NCBI GenBank assembly: GCA_036924085.1
Contig: JAVGWX010000002.1
Location: 44,473,666-44,537,665, forward strand
Length of the DNA stretch: 64,000 nucleotides
Source of the DNA: Ariolimax columbianus
Taxonomy: Eukaryota; Mollusca; Gastropoda; Stylommatophora; Arionidae
Reading direction: 5' to 3'
A program made the translations under genes and the position numbers. This document shows positions 22,105-33,924 of this stretch, one piece after another. The stretch's first letter is position 1. Each line of letters opens with the position of its first letter. Below the pieces are notes generated by a model that was given only the letters and a program-made list of their open reading frames with translations, did no database searches and was not told the DNA's origin.

Positions 22105-22972
22105 CGAGTGGGCTTCAGATGAAAACCTTAAAAGCGGGATTAAAAATTAGAAAACCATGTCTTTGTATTCTAACTTGCTAATATGGTTGCTAAGGATGTC
22201 AAGAGTGTCCTGCACGTGAAATCATAGTGTAGACGAACAACAGAACGTCATAATTGCAGTTAAAAGATGTTCGCCTCCACTATTTGCATCCGCCAAAGAG
22301 GAGCAGAGTTCTGTTATCCGTTTGTTTTTTTTTAAAGCGAAGGGGTGAAACCTATAGAAATTCATAGGTGAATGAAGGTCCAGGACGGGAATGCATGCCT
22401 TTCACTCCAGCAAGTGTATAAGCGGAGTGGAAAGTTCAATACGGCGTGAGTCATGTAACAGATTGCTCAGCACCGGGTCAGGCACACTGAGTAGTGACCC
22501 CAGAGTCGATTGCAGTCGTTAACCGTCTCGTAAAAGAATATCGTTGATTGACTGTGAATTAAATTGCCACACATCTGGACACCAGTCAAAGTTCAGCACA
22601 CCACATCATCCATGATGTGCTACAATACCACAACGTGTCTGCAGGGTGGGTGCTACGGCTGCTCACTCCAGAATGGAAATAACTACGTGTTGATGCCTGT
22701 GGGGAACTTCTGCGACGCTTTGACGCGACTAAAATAAACATTGGGAGGAAAGACTTTCAGGTCCGATGAAGGGTCAAGCAGGTGATGCATGAGTGGTTAC
22801 ACACGCGACCAATATAATTTTTTTAATTCAGGAATGCATGCACTTTATAGGCCCGAGGGGACGGGCATCAAACGCAATGGTGACTACGTCGAAAAATTAT
22901 AGTTGTGTTTCACTTTTTCAAAATAAATTTACCAAAACAATATATTTAAAGTTTTCATTTGAAATCCCCTCA
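22105..22972 (+). mobile_element. mariner element, transposase core deleted
   Basis: 868-bp element with imperfect terminal inverted repeats. The left end, CGAGTGGGCTTCAGATGAAA, pairs with the complement of the right end, TTTCATTTGAAATCCCCTCA; including the flanking TA, about 24 of 30 positions match. TA is present on both sides (22103-22104 and 22973-22974). The plus strand reads a degenerate mariner transposase: SSVIRL, then ATHLDTSQSSAHHIIHDVLQ and WVLRLLTPEW...RVDACGELLRRFDA. It then jumps directly to a C-terminal segment (VKQVMHEWL, KRNGDYVEK). The catalytic DDD region between is missing, which is typical of internal deletion derivatives. Confidence 0.8.
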
Positions 22973-22974
22973 TA

Positions 22975-23470
22975 TTTGAAATGATGCAAGTATGTATGTC
23001 AATAAATGTATTATATTTGTTACATGTGTATTTGTGTGTCAGATCTGTAAAGAGTGACACTCAGGCACATGCAATGAAAGTTTTAATGGAAGGAGCTGCT
23101 CCAGCTAAATGTAGGCAAGATGGAATTATAACTTCAGAACTTTTCCTGCTCAATTGACAAATCCCTGCGTCTTAACTCTATACTGGTACCAGTCACCCCT
23201 CCATAGCAATTAGAGACTTTGATAGCTACTCTGAGCTGAGGATATAACCATCTTTATCACATGCGAAGAGGTTGAAACCTGGTAGTGCGACCACTCCCTA
23301 GCCAACACTGTACCTTAAGAAGACGGTGTACAACTTCAATACCAGAGTTTGCATTTGCCACCCTTGCTATAGGTGGACTCATAAGAAGAGAAGTTTGAAA
23401 CTAACTGGGAAGAAGTAACCATCAGCCAAACTTCTCCCCGTCTAGGAATATCATCTAACTTAACCTCGGG
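22975..23470 (+). repeat. right part of GT-rich minisatellite, then unassigned sequence
   Basis: 22975-23045 continues the array interrupted by the mariner. From 23046 to 23470 I see no gene or repeat. Confidence 0.5.
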
Positions 23471-24563
23471 CTTCACAGGATGACATTTTTTGTTGTTGGT
23501 AAAGCTGATATCTATCCATGCATCGAGTGTAAGCAGTTGTCTGACCTCAATGTGCTGTATAGAGATATAAATGTAGTGGTTAAAGACTTAAACAGATGTA
23601 CACTTCAAGCTCCAAAAAAGAACTATTTCCAAAATGACCCCGCTGCAATTACGCACCAAGCTGGACCAACATACTCCAAGATAACCAGGACATTATGGAA
23701 AGAACCAGGAAGGATACAGAATATCAGCTCTCGCTCAAAACATAATAAATGGGGAAAAGGTTGTAAAATATTTAAGAGAATCAAACTAGAGGAAAAACCT
23801 AAAATAGGGAGAAATAAAACTGCAACACTCAACCTTTACAAAAGTTATCAAGAAAATTTTTAGATTAGCAACATCCCTAAATGTAGAGCGTTCCTGGCCT
23901 AAACAGACCACTACATTGGACGAATGTTGCAACATTCTTAGAGACAAACAAGCTGCAAACCTGTTTGCCAGAAGATAAGAGTTCAGAAAGTAAGCTGCTC
24001 ATTAATAAAGACCACCATAGAGAAAGAAAGACACGATAACAAACAATGGACAGACAGTTATCCCTGTGTCAATGAGGAAACCATCACACTAGGTGAATTA
24101 CAGAAAGCTGGTCTAAGCTTAACGTAAAATAAAAGTCACATGGCCCAGGGGAAATTAGCAATGAAATTATTATCAATCTGAGCCAAACATAACAGACCAA
24201 ACTACTTGAGATATTCAACATTTGCTGAGCGAAAGGAACTGTGTCCCAAACATGAAGAGAAGTCATCACAAAACATGTGCTAAGGTAAAGAAAATGTCAG
24301 ACTAAGGCTTCAAGTTGCAAGCAAATCAGTTTTACAAGCTGTTTGGGAAATACTATGGACAGAATAGCTACTTACCTTCAGATTTAAATAGTGAGAGTCT
24401 AGGAAGATCTAGTGGTGGAACAAGCTGGATTCAGATATTGCAACAGTATAGAAGATCGTTACTTACTTGTCTCAAACAATAAATAAAAGATGCCTTCCAG
24501 TAAGAACAAATTATCGTAACGTTATGGGTCGACTTCAAACAAGTCTTGAACATGTATGGAACG

Positions 24564-24683
24564 CTGCCGACGATGAATGTGTAGGACCGAAAGGTACAAA
24601 TATCGCATTCAAGCTGTAAACAAAGACCTGTTTGGGGCTTGGTAACGGGAGATCGAGAACGAACGCAGAAGAAGAAGATGAAA
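24564..24683 (+). mobile_element. SINE-like family 2, truncated copy with 12-bp TSD
   Basis: 120-bp 3' portion with GGACCGAAAGGTACAAATAT and ending GAACGCAGAAGAAGAAGATG. Perfect 12-base duplications ATGTATGGAACG flank it at 24552-24563 and 24684-24695. It sits in the RT region of the family-F LINE fossil, whose reading resumes on the far side. Confidence 0.9.
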
Positions 24684-25974
24684 ATGTATGGAACGACAGC
24701 ATTACTGCTAACAAAGGAGAAGTGGAATTCACAACACGATGATGATATGGATCCAGTCGTACCTGCACAATAGGAGAACAAGTCACTATAGATAGTCTGC
24801 TAAATAGAATAATGCTGCCGTACCAAGGAGTACATCAGGATGGAGTAGTTTCTCCAACATTCTAACTGGATGACTTCAATGACCTGTCCCAAGATCTCCC
24901 CGCTGGAGTGAAAGCTGCTCTAGATGCAGACGATCTAGTTCAATGGTGCGCACATGAACACATCACTACAGAAAATTACTGAGTGCAGCAGACAAGTTAA
25001 CGACATGGAAAGAGAAACTTCACGTCAAAATAAACACAAACAAAACCTCCACAACGCTGTTCTCCCTCTTCAAGCTAACAATCATGGGCAAGGCTCTCGG
25101 GGAAGAAAGATTTATCACCTATCTTGGGGCGACATTTAATAAAAGGCTCACTTTAAATAAACACATTAAAAATATAGAAGTGAAAGCCCGAAGGCGGCTT
25201 AAGTCTACTCAGAAGACTTGCAGATACCAGCTGGCGAGCAAATGAACGAACCCTTAAGAATATTTATAAAGAAACAATAATACCGCACCTGGAGTTTGAC
25301 TCATCAGTAATTTAGCAACATCTGCTAACACTCATCTGCAGAAATTGGACAAGCTGCAAACATATCGCCCTCGGGTTCATCATGGTCATGAAAACTACAC
25401 AGATAACTAAGGTGCAGAAGTCTTCTTGGTTACATACACTGTCCCATAGAAAGACACGAAAAACATGATCCAGGTGGAACAGTTCAAGAGTATATCAATG
25501 CAATGTGAAATCTGTGATGCTGTATGACTATAAGATATGATCAACTACTGCTTTCCTGACTAAGAAGATACAGACTTGAATCAACGATTGTCTGAGTTGG
25601 ATTGGACGGTTGAGACAAGACGATAAGATCGCTGATCGATTTATTAATCAGAACTCGGCAGCTGCAAGTAAAATTAGACATTCGAGGTCGACGATGAAGT
25701 TGGATAGGTCACACTTTACAACGTCATCTTGATCGTAGTGCAAGACAGTCTGTTGTTTTTTTTATTCCCTCGGTAAGAGAGCGATAGACAGGACACGGCA
25801 TTCATGGAAAAGTGAGCTTCGATCGAACAATAAGAAAACCAGTCTTAGGATAAGATGACACTGTTGGCTCCTTGTATAACAGTTTGGTGATTAGTTTGTT
25901 GTTGGAATGTAATTTCTTTTCTTTTTTTTAAATTTTATTTTGGAGGGGGGGGGGGGCTGTTATGCTCCTGGGGT

Positions 25975-26175
25975 TGTTGTTAAATGCCCACAATGAGTAA
26001 GTTTACTCTTTTGTGCGCCCCGAAATGGACGTTGAGTGGCGGGCTGTAGTAGCTTTCCTCACACCCCGAGCATGCTGATGAAGGTAGACCAGTCCTTCAG
26101 GCGGTTGTGCTATGCTTGGTTTCATCTGCATGGCGCTCACTACTACTGGGATCACATCGATCTAAATCTCGTCAG
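25975..26175 (+). repeat. dispersed repeat family X, most complete copy
   Basis: Contains AATGCCCACAATGAGTAAGT, TTTTGTGCGCCCCGAAATGG, GAGCATGCTGATGAAGGTAG and GGGATCACATCGATC. It is preceded by a G-run at 25947-25957. It matches 19985-20445 on the same strand and 53270-53450 on the opposite strand. It has no coding capacity; its class is unknown. Confidence 0.75.
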
Positions 26176-27202
26176 CCAGGCCGGCCTGTTTCCAGGGAAA
26201 ACTACATGAACGAGAGATAGGGGTCTTGGTCAGTGTATTGACCCTGACACGACATCCTGGTCAGTATTTTGTTTCTGACCAGCATCTCAGTTCCCCATGC
26301 TCCCCAGGTAGATAAAGGGTTATTGACTGATGTCAATGCACACAATCAAGGCAAGACTATACGACTTGGCATTGTGACGATGCCTAAAACGCAGCAGAAT
26401 TGTACATCGGAGGAAAAGACAACATCAAGACGACCTACCTAAGAAGACATCACTAAAGCCCACCCTATATCCTTTTCCATGGGAACAAGACAACGATATC
26501 CTACAGATGAATACATCATACAGTAGTCTTTCAATCGGGAACTAGTATTATGATCTGCCCAAGCAACTTCCATCCTGAATATGATCGAAGAATACTTTCC
26601 AAAATAATCGTGGATTTCACACACATACAGATGGATCACCAACAATTCCTATTCTAGTGAAGACGATGGTGTCTTTGTCTCGCGTTCTGTAACTTCTGTG
26701 GAACAATGAGTATTCTCATTGTTGTATTATGTTCCAACTGTACAGATGAGGTTGAAGTTCTTCAACAAGCGGCTAGTGTGATGCACAACAGAAATCCTGA
26801 TTGGCACAGACGGATTATCCGTTCAGCAAGAGTGTCTTCAAGAGTGGTAAACTCTCACATCTGAGGAATGAACTAAGTAGGGTAATTGGCAATGAACGAA
26901 GCGATGAACCGTACTTCAGTGGTTGCCATCCCATTGTAGTTAATGAAAAGGTAGAGTGTGAACAGAAAGACAGTGACACCACACACTTTGAGAAAAAGAG
27001 AGCTATCCAGGCTGTTAGAAGAGATCAAAACCAACACAACTACGGCAAACACTCTTAACTGGCAGGGACCATTCTTCGTCTCAGGACATGGCAAACCAGA
27101 CTAAATAAACACATGTGCAGGCTTCATCTGTCTGCTTCACTACTGCGCACGTCTGGACAGAGCGTACAAACTACTTATCATGTTTTAGAGGACTGCCCTC
27201 TA

Positions 27203-27931
27203 TACGAGGTATGGTTAAAAAGTATCCCACTTTTAGGCCAGAAAAATACAATTACTCGCCTGAAAGTTTGAAACCCTAATCCCTTTCAAAATACTCTCCT
27301 TTGGGACTCCAAACAATTCTCACAGCGGTCCTCCCATTGTTGGAAGCATTTCATCAAGGCCTTTTGGGGGAATGGAGTACAGCTGGTTTGTAGCTTTCCA
27401 GATATCTTCTCGTCACTCAAATTGGGTCCTTTTCTGCGGAATGTTTAGCTTGGGGAACAGCCAAAAATCACAAGTTGCATGTCGGGAGAATAAGGAGCCT
27501 GTCGAACCAGAGGAATATTGTGTTTGGCCAAGAAAGTCTGAATCAGATACGAAAAATGGGCGAGTGCATTGTCACGATGGAGCTGCCAAGTTTCCGCTGT
27601 ATATAGGTCCTGCCGTTTGCGTCGAACAGCTTAACGGAAGTGACGGATGACCTCCAGGTAGTATTCTTTGGTAATGTTTTGATCTTGTGGTGAATACTCG
27701 TGATGCACAACGCCATGGAAGACAAAGAAAACGTTAACATGACTTTGACATTGAGTCATTTCGTTGTGAATGAAAACTAGACGAGTGCTCACTACACTCA
27801 ACACTGATCCCCTGACTACCAGCGACTGACACAATCTGTGGGAGGAAAAAATTCACGCATGCGAGCAACACCCATGCTTCATCTGTTTCCGTTAGAAAAA
27901 AATTCAGATCGGATACTTTTTGAACCTCGCA
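27203..27931 (-). mobile_element. mariner element with TIRs, transposase N-terminus deleted
   Basis: 729-bp element. The left end TACGAGGTATGG.TTAAAAAGTATCC matches the complement of the right end GGATACTTTTTGAACCTCGCA, with TA outside both ends (27201-27202, 27932-27933). The minus strand encodes a mariner transposase remnant: FHGVVHHEYSPQDQNITKEY, YLEVIRHFR, then HRDNALAH (second catalytic Asp), IPLVRQAPYSPDM and, after a one-base shift, CDFWLFPKLN (third Asp of the D,D34D triad). The N-terminal half with the first Asp is missing. It interrupts the terminal CPLYE region of the family-F LINE, which continues on both sides. Confidence 0.88.
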
Positions 27932-28159
27932 TAGCCAGCAAAGGAAGACTTAGCGACCAAAAGACTCAACATTACTAAAAGTTGTACAGAGCTAAAGAGC
28001 ATCTCCAGACAAAGGTCAAGTTCATCACGGGAACTCGACTAACAATGTAAAAAAAAAATCAATGTGCGAACAGAACACAAGAAGAAGAAGGTCTGTTACG
28101 CTTAACATGTTGGTCAGTCAAAAATTTATTTCTCTGATGATGGACATGGGGTGACCTGT

Positions 28160-28353
28160 CAGAGTTTATATGTTTAACAGGTGGGCCTGTCTGGAAGTGC
28201 CTTCGATTTTTATCAGGTGTACCTATCTGGAAGTACCTTCGATGTTTATCAAGTGTACCTGTCTGGAAGTACCTTCGATGTTTAACATGTGTACATGTCT
28301 GGAAGTACCTTCGATGTTTAACATGTGTACCTGTCTGGAAGTACCTTCAATAT
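28160..28353 (+). repeat. 36-bp minisatellite, left part
   Basis: About five copies of GTGTACCTGTCTGGAAGTAC plus CTTCGATGTTTAACAT (36 bases). Because 36 is a multiple of 3, the array stays open and would encode a 12-residue repeat (CTCLEVPSMFNM). There is no sign that it is a gene. The same array continues at 30749 beyond LINE copy D. Confidence 0.92.
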
Positions 28354-30748
28354 TTCTTCTTCTTCTTCTTCTTCTTCGTACGCAGTCAGACAGTAACCAT
28401 TATTTTTTCGAAAAAAGCGGCGGTCATCATGAGGCAGTCGCCACTGCCATAGAGCTTGTCTTGCAGTTCCACTGGTGATGGCCACATCTGCTCTCTCTGA
28501 TCCTCGTATGTCGGGCAGTTCTGCAGCAGATGTTCAACGGTCATTTTACCAGTACCGCACGGGCATTCGTCGGTACCACCTATCTTCAATTTGTTGAATA
28601 GGTGGTACCTCAGTCTATTGTGGCCAGTGCGAAGTCTGAAGACAACGACCTGCTCTCTTCTGTTCAACTGGTAATAGGCATCGTTTTTGGTGTAACCAGT
28701 ATGTTCGGTTTCCCATTTGGTCATGTATCTGGCTTTAATAAGCCGTTTTGACTCTTCGTACGTCATACTAGTATCTATTTGTGGTAGTCTTGCACCTTCT
28801 TTTGCCAGTCTGTCTGCCTCCTCGTTGGCTTGGATGTTGCAGTGTGATGGGACCCACTGTACCACTACCCTTTTTGGTGCGGACTGCTGGCACAGTTTGC
28901 AGAGTGCTGCTCTTAAGTCATTAAGCTCAGTGTTTTTCTGGCTTTTTAGCGCTGTGACTACGGCGAGAGCATCTGTAAGCAGGACTATATGGCTTTCATT
29001 TTCACTGTGTCTCACCATTTCTTGCACTGCCGCCCTCAGTGCCTCTGCCTCCGCTCTGAAATTGCTTGTGTACTTACCAGTAGCGAATGACAGTGTTATT
29101 TGTTTGCTATTTTGGTAGGTTCAAGAATGCTCCTGCCCCTCCGTTCTGTGTAGTGTTTGTTACAGAACCGTCGGTGTATGCATGGGTCCAGTCCATGCTT
29201 GGGTAGCTTTTCGATATGAGGCTTAGGGTAGTATCTCTCCTTTCTTTTTCAGTCTGGCAGTTTTTGTTTCCAATACCTGGTATATTTTCTACCACCTCTG
29301 GAAATATATCCTGCCTCCAGGTAAGTTTTCGTACAGTAGTGATGGGTTTTTGTGTTGTTAGTGCGTTTATGGGATCTTCGTGCATCTTTGCTTTGGCTAT
29401 TTCTGCAAAGTTTCTCCGCTTTAGTTTCCCATTTCCCAAATTGTTTAGTCTCTGGTGCATTGGATGGTCAGTCAGTCTTCGGAGTTTCTCTGACTGCAGC
29501 TACGCTCTGCAGTCTCTTCTATCGGTCATGGATTGCAGTTTTGTAAACTTTTCAAGTTCTACAATTGGCGTTGACTTCATGCCTCCTGTTATAATTCTCA
29601 TGGCTTGGTTTTGAAGTTTGCTAACTTTATCGAAGTTCGCCTTTGCTGCTGTTGTCCATGCCGCAATGCCATACTCGAGAACTGGTCTCACTCTTCCAGT
29701 GTACAGTTTCTTTAGTATGCCTTCGTCTGCTCCCCAGCTTGTGCCAGCAAGTTTCCTCATGATTGCCATTCTTTCTCTGGCTCTCATTCGGTTTCTCTCA
29801 ATCAGACTTTTCCATGTCATGCGCCGATCAAATGTGACTCCCAGATAGGTTGTGTTGTCGTTTGGCTGCAGGAATTTGCCATTTAGACTTAATTTGGTAT
29901 TTTGGGGTTTTAATGAAAGCGAGAATATTGTGCATGTGGTTTTCTCCTCGTTTATTTTAACCAGCCATGAGTTCGCCCACTCTTCCAGCGATGTTAGGGC
30001 CTGCTGCATCCGATTACTTGCTATGGTGAGATTCTTTTCAGAGGTCCACATAGCCGGATCGTCTGCAAACATTGAGCTATGGACTCTTCTTGGTATATTC
30101 TCTGTAATATCGTTTATATATACCAGGAAGAGTGTGGGTGACAGTACTCCCCCTTGGGGTACTCCCTGCTCGAGTGTCACCTTTTTGCTCATCTGCCCTT
30201 GTACTTGGACTCTGGCCGTTCTTTGTTTGAGGTAGTGGTTGATCCACTTGTACATTTTCCCACAAATATCACTTCTTCTTAGCTTGACTCTAAGTCCGTC
30301 TTTCCAGACTTTGTCAAATGCCTTTTCCAGATCCACCCAAACAGCTACTGTGTGTTTCTGTGCCTGGTAGGCATCTTCTATCTCCTGGGCTATGAGGATG
30401 ACCTGGTCCTCAGTGGATCTGTGCTGTCTAAAGCCGGCTTGCTGTGGAATTAGTATTCGTTTTTCTTCCAGATGCCACATCAGTCTGGTGTTTATCATAC
30501 GTTCCATCAGCTTGCCGACACAGCTCAGTAGGCTGATGGGCCTGTATCCATTTGGATCTGTTTTGTCCTTTCCTGTTTTTGGAACTGGTACCAGTATTTC
30601 GTCTTTCCATGCCTGGGGTACAATTCCCCTTTTCCAGCTTTGGTTCAGGACCGATAGCAGTTTCCTCTTCGCTGTTTGGCCCAGCCCCATCAGCATTTCG
30701 TTTGTTATCCCGTCTTTTCCGGGAGATTTCCTTTTCTTTAATGTTCTC
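28354..30748 (-). mobile_element. I-superfamily LINE copy D (best-preserved RT and RNase H)
   Basis: The minus strand starts at RTLKKRKSPGKDG (30748) and runs open through the RT to a TAG at 29500-29502. It contains YRPISLLSCVGKLMERM, QAGFRQHRSTEDQ, VWVDLEKAFDKVWKDG, GVPQGGVLSPTLF and an intact active site, MFADDPAMW. That stop replaces a Gln present in copy A. The frame then continues in phase to the RNase H start (HAYTDGSVTN) until a one-base T insertion near 29110. From 29027 RNase H continues (LLTDALAVV, EEADRLAKE) with an intact knuckle, CPCGTGKMTVEHLLQNC, to 28386. The tail is (GAA)n at 28354-28377. The endonuclease and N-terminus are missing. Only one nonsense and one frameshift change were spotted. 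Confidence 0.95.
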
Positions 30749-30885
30749 CCTTCGATGTTTAACATGTGTACCTTTCTGGAAGTACCTTCGATGTTTATCA
30801 GATGTACATGTCTGGAAGTACCTTCGATGTTTAACATGTGTACCTGTCTGGAAGTACCTTCGATGTATATCAGATGTATGTATGT
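30749..30885 (+). repeat. 36-bp minisatellite, right part
   Basis: Three to four further copies of the 28160-28353 unit, resuming directly at the 5' end of LINE copy D. This shows the LINE landed inside the array. Confidence 0.92.
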
Positions 30886-30984
30886 GTAATATGTGTGTCG
30901 TTCAACAGATTTATATGTGCGATCTTTGCTGTTGAATAGTTGTAAATGTGAGGAACAATCTGTACAAATACAGCAGAGTGTAAA

Positions 30985-31165
30985 TCCATGTTAGCTTCTG
31001 ATCTCACGGCAAAGGTCAGGGTTTAACTCCCACAACCATCATGCGACAGTTGATCCAGCTGTAAATGGTTATCTGACTTATAGGCTAGAGAAGACAAGTG
31101 CACCGAGGAAGGGAACTGGACACCCCACCTCACGCAACCTGTGACTTACTTTCCTGAGTCTCAAA
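30985..31165 (+). repeat. SINE-3-like fragment
   Basis: CTCACGGCAAAGGTCAGGGT, TTAACTCCCAC and GATCCAGCTGTAAATGGTTA occur in the same order as at 34750 and 50280. A B-box-like GGGTTTAACTCCC is present; the A box is not clear. Confidence 0.5.
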
Positions 31166-31489
31166 ACGTCATTTCTGACCAGAGGTTACGTCTGCTTACC
31201 CATTATCTCTAGATCTCATGTGCATCCCATCAGTCAAGATCTGAAAATACCAAATCTTGGTCTCCTAGTTTTGAGTGTCTCAATTGTTGTCCTCATATTG
31301 TCCTTATATATTTACGATTTGATGAAGAACAAAAACAATACATGTATTATTCTCACGTGTTGACAGATAAATCATTGTTCGTACCATTGTGTGTCCTTGA
31401 TTTCTAAATATGTAAATAATATCGTTGTTTCTGAACTGCTCATTGTCTATCCCTCACTGTTTCTAAGAATGTCCACTACTAGATATTGT
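31166..31489. other. no recognisable feature
   Basis: AT-rich non-coding sequence. Confidence 0.45.
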
Positions 31490-31685
31490 ATCTTCTTCTT
31501 ATCTACAGGAAACCGGGTTGTTCTTTTTATCCAACACTGGTCCAGTAATTAACTCCTGATTATTTAAAGGAACACGAATTGTTCTTTCTATCCAAGAATG
31601 GACCAGTCATTAACTCCTACTTATCTACAGGAACACGAGTTGTTCTTTCTATCCAAGAATGGACCAGTCATTAACTGCTACTTCT
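31490..31685 (+). repeat. 62-bp tandem repeat, three copies
   Basis: Three units with TATCTACAGGAACACGAGTT, GTTCTTTCTATCCAAGAATG and GACCAGTCATTAACTCCTA. Copies two and three are nearly identical. Confidence 0.85.
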
Positions 31686-31865
31686 TAAAAAAGTAAAACA
31701 ATAAATAACATAATTTTCTGTCTATTCCAAAAAAAAAAAAAAATATATCAATTCATCATCATCATGTTTCTGTTTTTCCGTAAAGTAAAACAATAAATAA
31801 CATCATTTTCTGTCTATTCCAAAAAAATATCAATTCATCATCATCATGTTTCTGTTTTTCCGTGT
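31686..31865 (+). repeat. tandem duplication of about 87 bp
   Basis: Two copies of AAGTAAAACAATAAATAACA ... TTTTCTGTCTATTCC, a poly-A run, then CAATTCATCATCATCATGTT and TCTGTTTTTCCGT. They differ mainly in poly-A length. Confidence 0.85.
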
Positions 31866-33068
31866 AACAGTATTGGTCACAGAAACCAATTTACACTGAC
31901 AGAAAACATAGGAAACACTAAAACTTGCTTAGTATACAAAACACAAAGTAGTTTAATTATTTCATATCTAATCATTTACAAAATTATTACTGATCTATAT
32001 ATTACCAATATTACTATATCGAGATCTGTTAGCATCTAGCTTGCCAGAATCTGGGAAACTAACACCCGGTTCGTTTGTCTATCACTATCCACTTCTTATT
32101 ACAAACAAAATGGATCTAGTTTTTAATTGATTATCTAACTATTTTGTGGTTTTGTAGTGCTCACAGGCCATTTCAGATTCTCACATAGTCGCTGGTGTGG
32201 CTAACTGTCCCACCATAAGACAATAAGTTGTGATGTCTACAAAACACACGGTGGAACGACCACCCTACCAACTCCCCTGACAGGAATTGTGCATCTGCCT
32301 TTCAATGGCCCTTTTGCTCCTCTCTAACAAACATGGCGGACGGTCACGAGGCGCTTTTCTCCCAACCCTTTAACCAGCGAGTCGCCCCAGTCACTGTTCC
32401 ATCTGCACCGTTCTATCAGTCAAGTTCCCCTTTTTGGGGCCACTGAAAACTTTCCGGGGACCCCTTGTCACCTCCAGCCTTCCTACGGAAACTGCCTATC
32501 ATCAAAGCATATGTCGCTCAAATCCACTACCCACTTTTTTGTGTCCCTAGTTACTGCAGCAGTGGGCGTATCTAACACCACTACCAAATTCTGACGACAG
32601 CTAGCAACTACAACATTTGCAATACGCTATCTCTACACCTATCCATCTAAACTCATAGCCTCCACCATCTTGAACAGCCGTCTTACCCGTGTTAGACGTG
32701 TCAACTATCGGCCAAATCAGTTAAAAGTCAAACTGATTATCTAACTTTCCTCGTTGCCGGACTGTCCCAAAAACTGACCGTCTTTGACAAAGAATGTCCA
32801 TCGTGGCTGGCCTCTAACTGACCTCTCCCACCTGTGCTAACATTTTCTATTCTTGTCTCAGCTAGCTTTAACTTTTAAGTGTCTAAGTTGTCAGTTATAA
32901 CTCCTATGCTTTATACATGTCATTTCACATATGTCACATACATGACACTGTCGTCCACACACATCTGACGTACATGACAATGTCACTGACACATGACACT
33001 GTCACAGTCTAATAGCGTAAACCATTGCAGCTGACTCCCATTTAGGGAAGACTGGATCTGAGCATTTG
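31866..33068. other. no recognisable feature
   Basis: Non-coding sequence. Short imperfect direct repeats of ACATGACACTGTC lie at 32940-33010. Nothing coding or mobile is supported. Confidence 0.45.
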
Positions 33069-33094
33069 CAGTGCCGGATTATAATTTAAACGTT

Positions 33095-33225
33095 TGTTAC
33101 ATGATGAGGTTACTAGCACCATACACAACCCTCTTAACTCGCCTTTTTACTAGCACCATACACAACCCTCTTAACTCGCCTTTTACCATATCATTAAAAT
33201 GTGAAGTGGCGCTATTCTTTGCCAC
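33095..33225 (+). repeat. dispersed repeat family Y, copy 2, with internal 39-bp duplication
   Basis: TACTAGCACCATACACAACC plus CTCTTAACTCGCC occurs twice in tandem (39-base spacing), followed by the family-Y body. Immediately upstream, 33069-33082 reads CAGTGCCGGATTAT, matching the first 12 bases of the hAT terminal repeat at 13056, without a visible partner. Confidence 0.7.
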
Positions 33226-33924
33226 ACGGCTACTTCTCGAGGTGTCAGTAATTAAGTCCTTTTTTATGTTCCAAAAGGGGTCAGATATGAACTTATTGTC
33301 CTTGTTATTTTGTATTTAAATCAGTGATAGGATAGTCTGTCCAGAGCAATGCAACAGCAGTCCATCTTGTCGTCAGAGGTTCTCTCCCCTCCGAGCAATT
33401 ATTTCTCCCATGAGGCTTCTTGACACACGGGAAGAGGGGGGCGAGGAGCGCAGACCCACTTCGGTCATGACTATCAAGTGTTAAATTCCTGTTGTTGGGT
33501 TTTGTTGATGTTGTTGTTCCTGTTGGGGATTCAACTCATGCCCCTCTGTTTTCTCTGGTTGATCAACTGGTGACTTATCAATTGTGCTAAGTTGAGATGG
33601 TTATTAAGCCAGTATTCGTATATAAACTAATTATCCTTAATTCAAATTGTTCACTGCAGTTGATCCACATGATGCCATTACAACTGTTCCACCAGTGTCT
33701 TTCATTGTTGTTGTTATTGATTGACCTTTCCGGCCTCATATCTCCAGTATGTCGCGTACAGAACATGCCACTAGACATGTTGTGTCTACTTGTAAAACAT
33801 TAACCTCAGTTATGTCCCCTCTCCCCTGCCCTGCACCAGCTCTGCAAGCAGGCCACTGTATTTATCCATTTCGAAATAGCACTGCTCATGTAATGTAGAC
33901 TACAATGTCACAGTTAACTTTGCC
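33226..33924. other. no gene; tRNA-like stretch on minus strand
   Basis: At 33525-33600 the minus strand has TTAGCACAATTGATAAG and GAGTTGAATCCCC, about 50 bases apart, resembling A and B boxes. No cloverleaf is convincing. The remainder shows nothing. Confidence 0.4.

Larger units (their letters stand above)
23480..28095 (+). mobile_element. I-like LINE fossil (family F) with three nested inserts
   Basis: The plus strand can be followed as a decayed I-superfamily ORF2. Linker region: KQAANLFARR near 23950. RT: ITLGELQKAGLSL at about 24090, KLLEIFNIC at 24200, YQGVHQDGVVSPTF at 24815 and the active-site box LDADDLVQWC at 24922. After it come INTNKTS...TLFSLFK (25030) and LEFDSS (25290). RNase H remnant: VLQWLPSHCS near 26915. 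C-terminal extension: RLRTWQTRLNKHM and YHVLEDCPLY to about 27200, ending with AAGAAGAAGAAGG near 28090. It is riddled with stops. It is interrupted by a SINE-2 (24564-24683), a family-X repeat (25975-26175) and a mariner (27203-27931). The stretch 25640-25974 inside it is unassigned. Confidence 0.75.

Noticed and set aside
28170..28478. 102-residue plus-strand ORF with CTCLEVPSMF repeats
   Set aside because: Minisatellite with a period divisible by three running into LINE antisense sequence; no evidence of expression or a real start.
30392..30935. Plus-strand open frames opposite LINE copy D
   Set aside because: Antisense shadows of the RT gene plus the 36-bp minisatellite.
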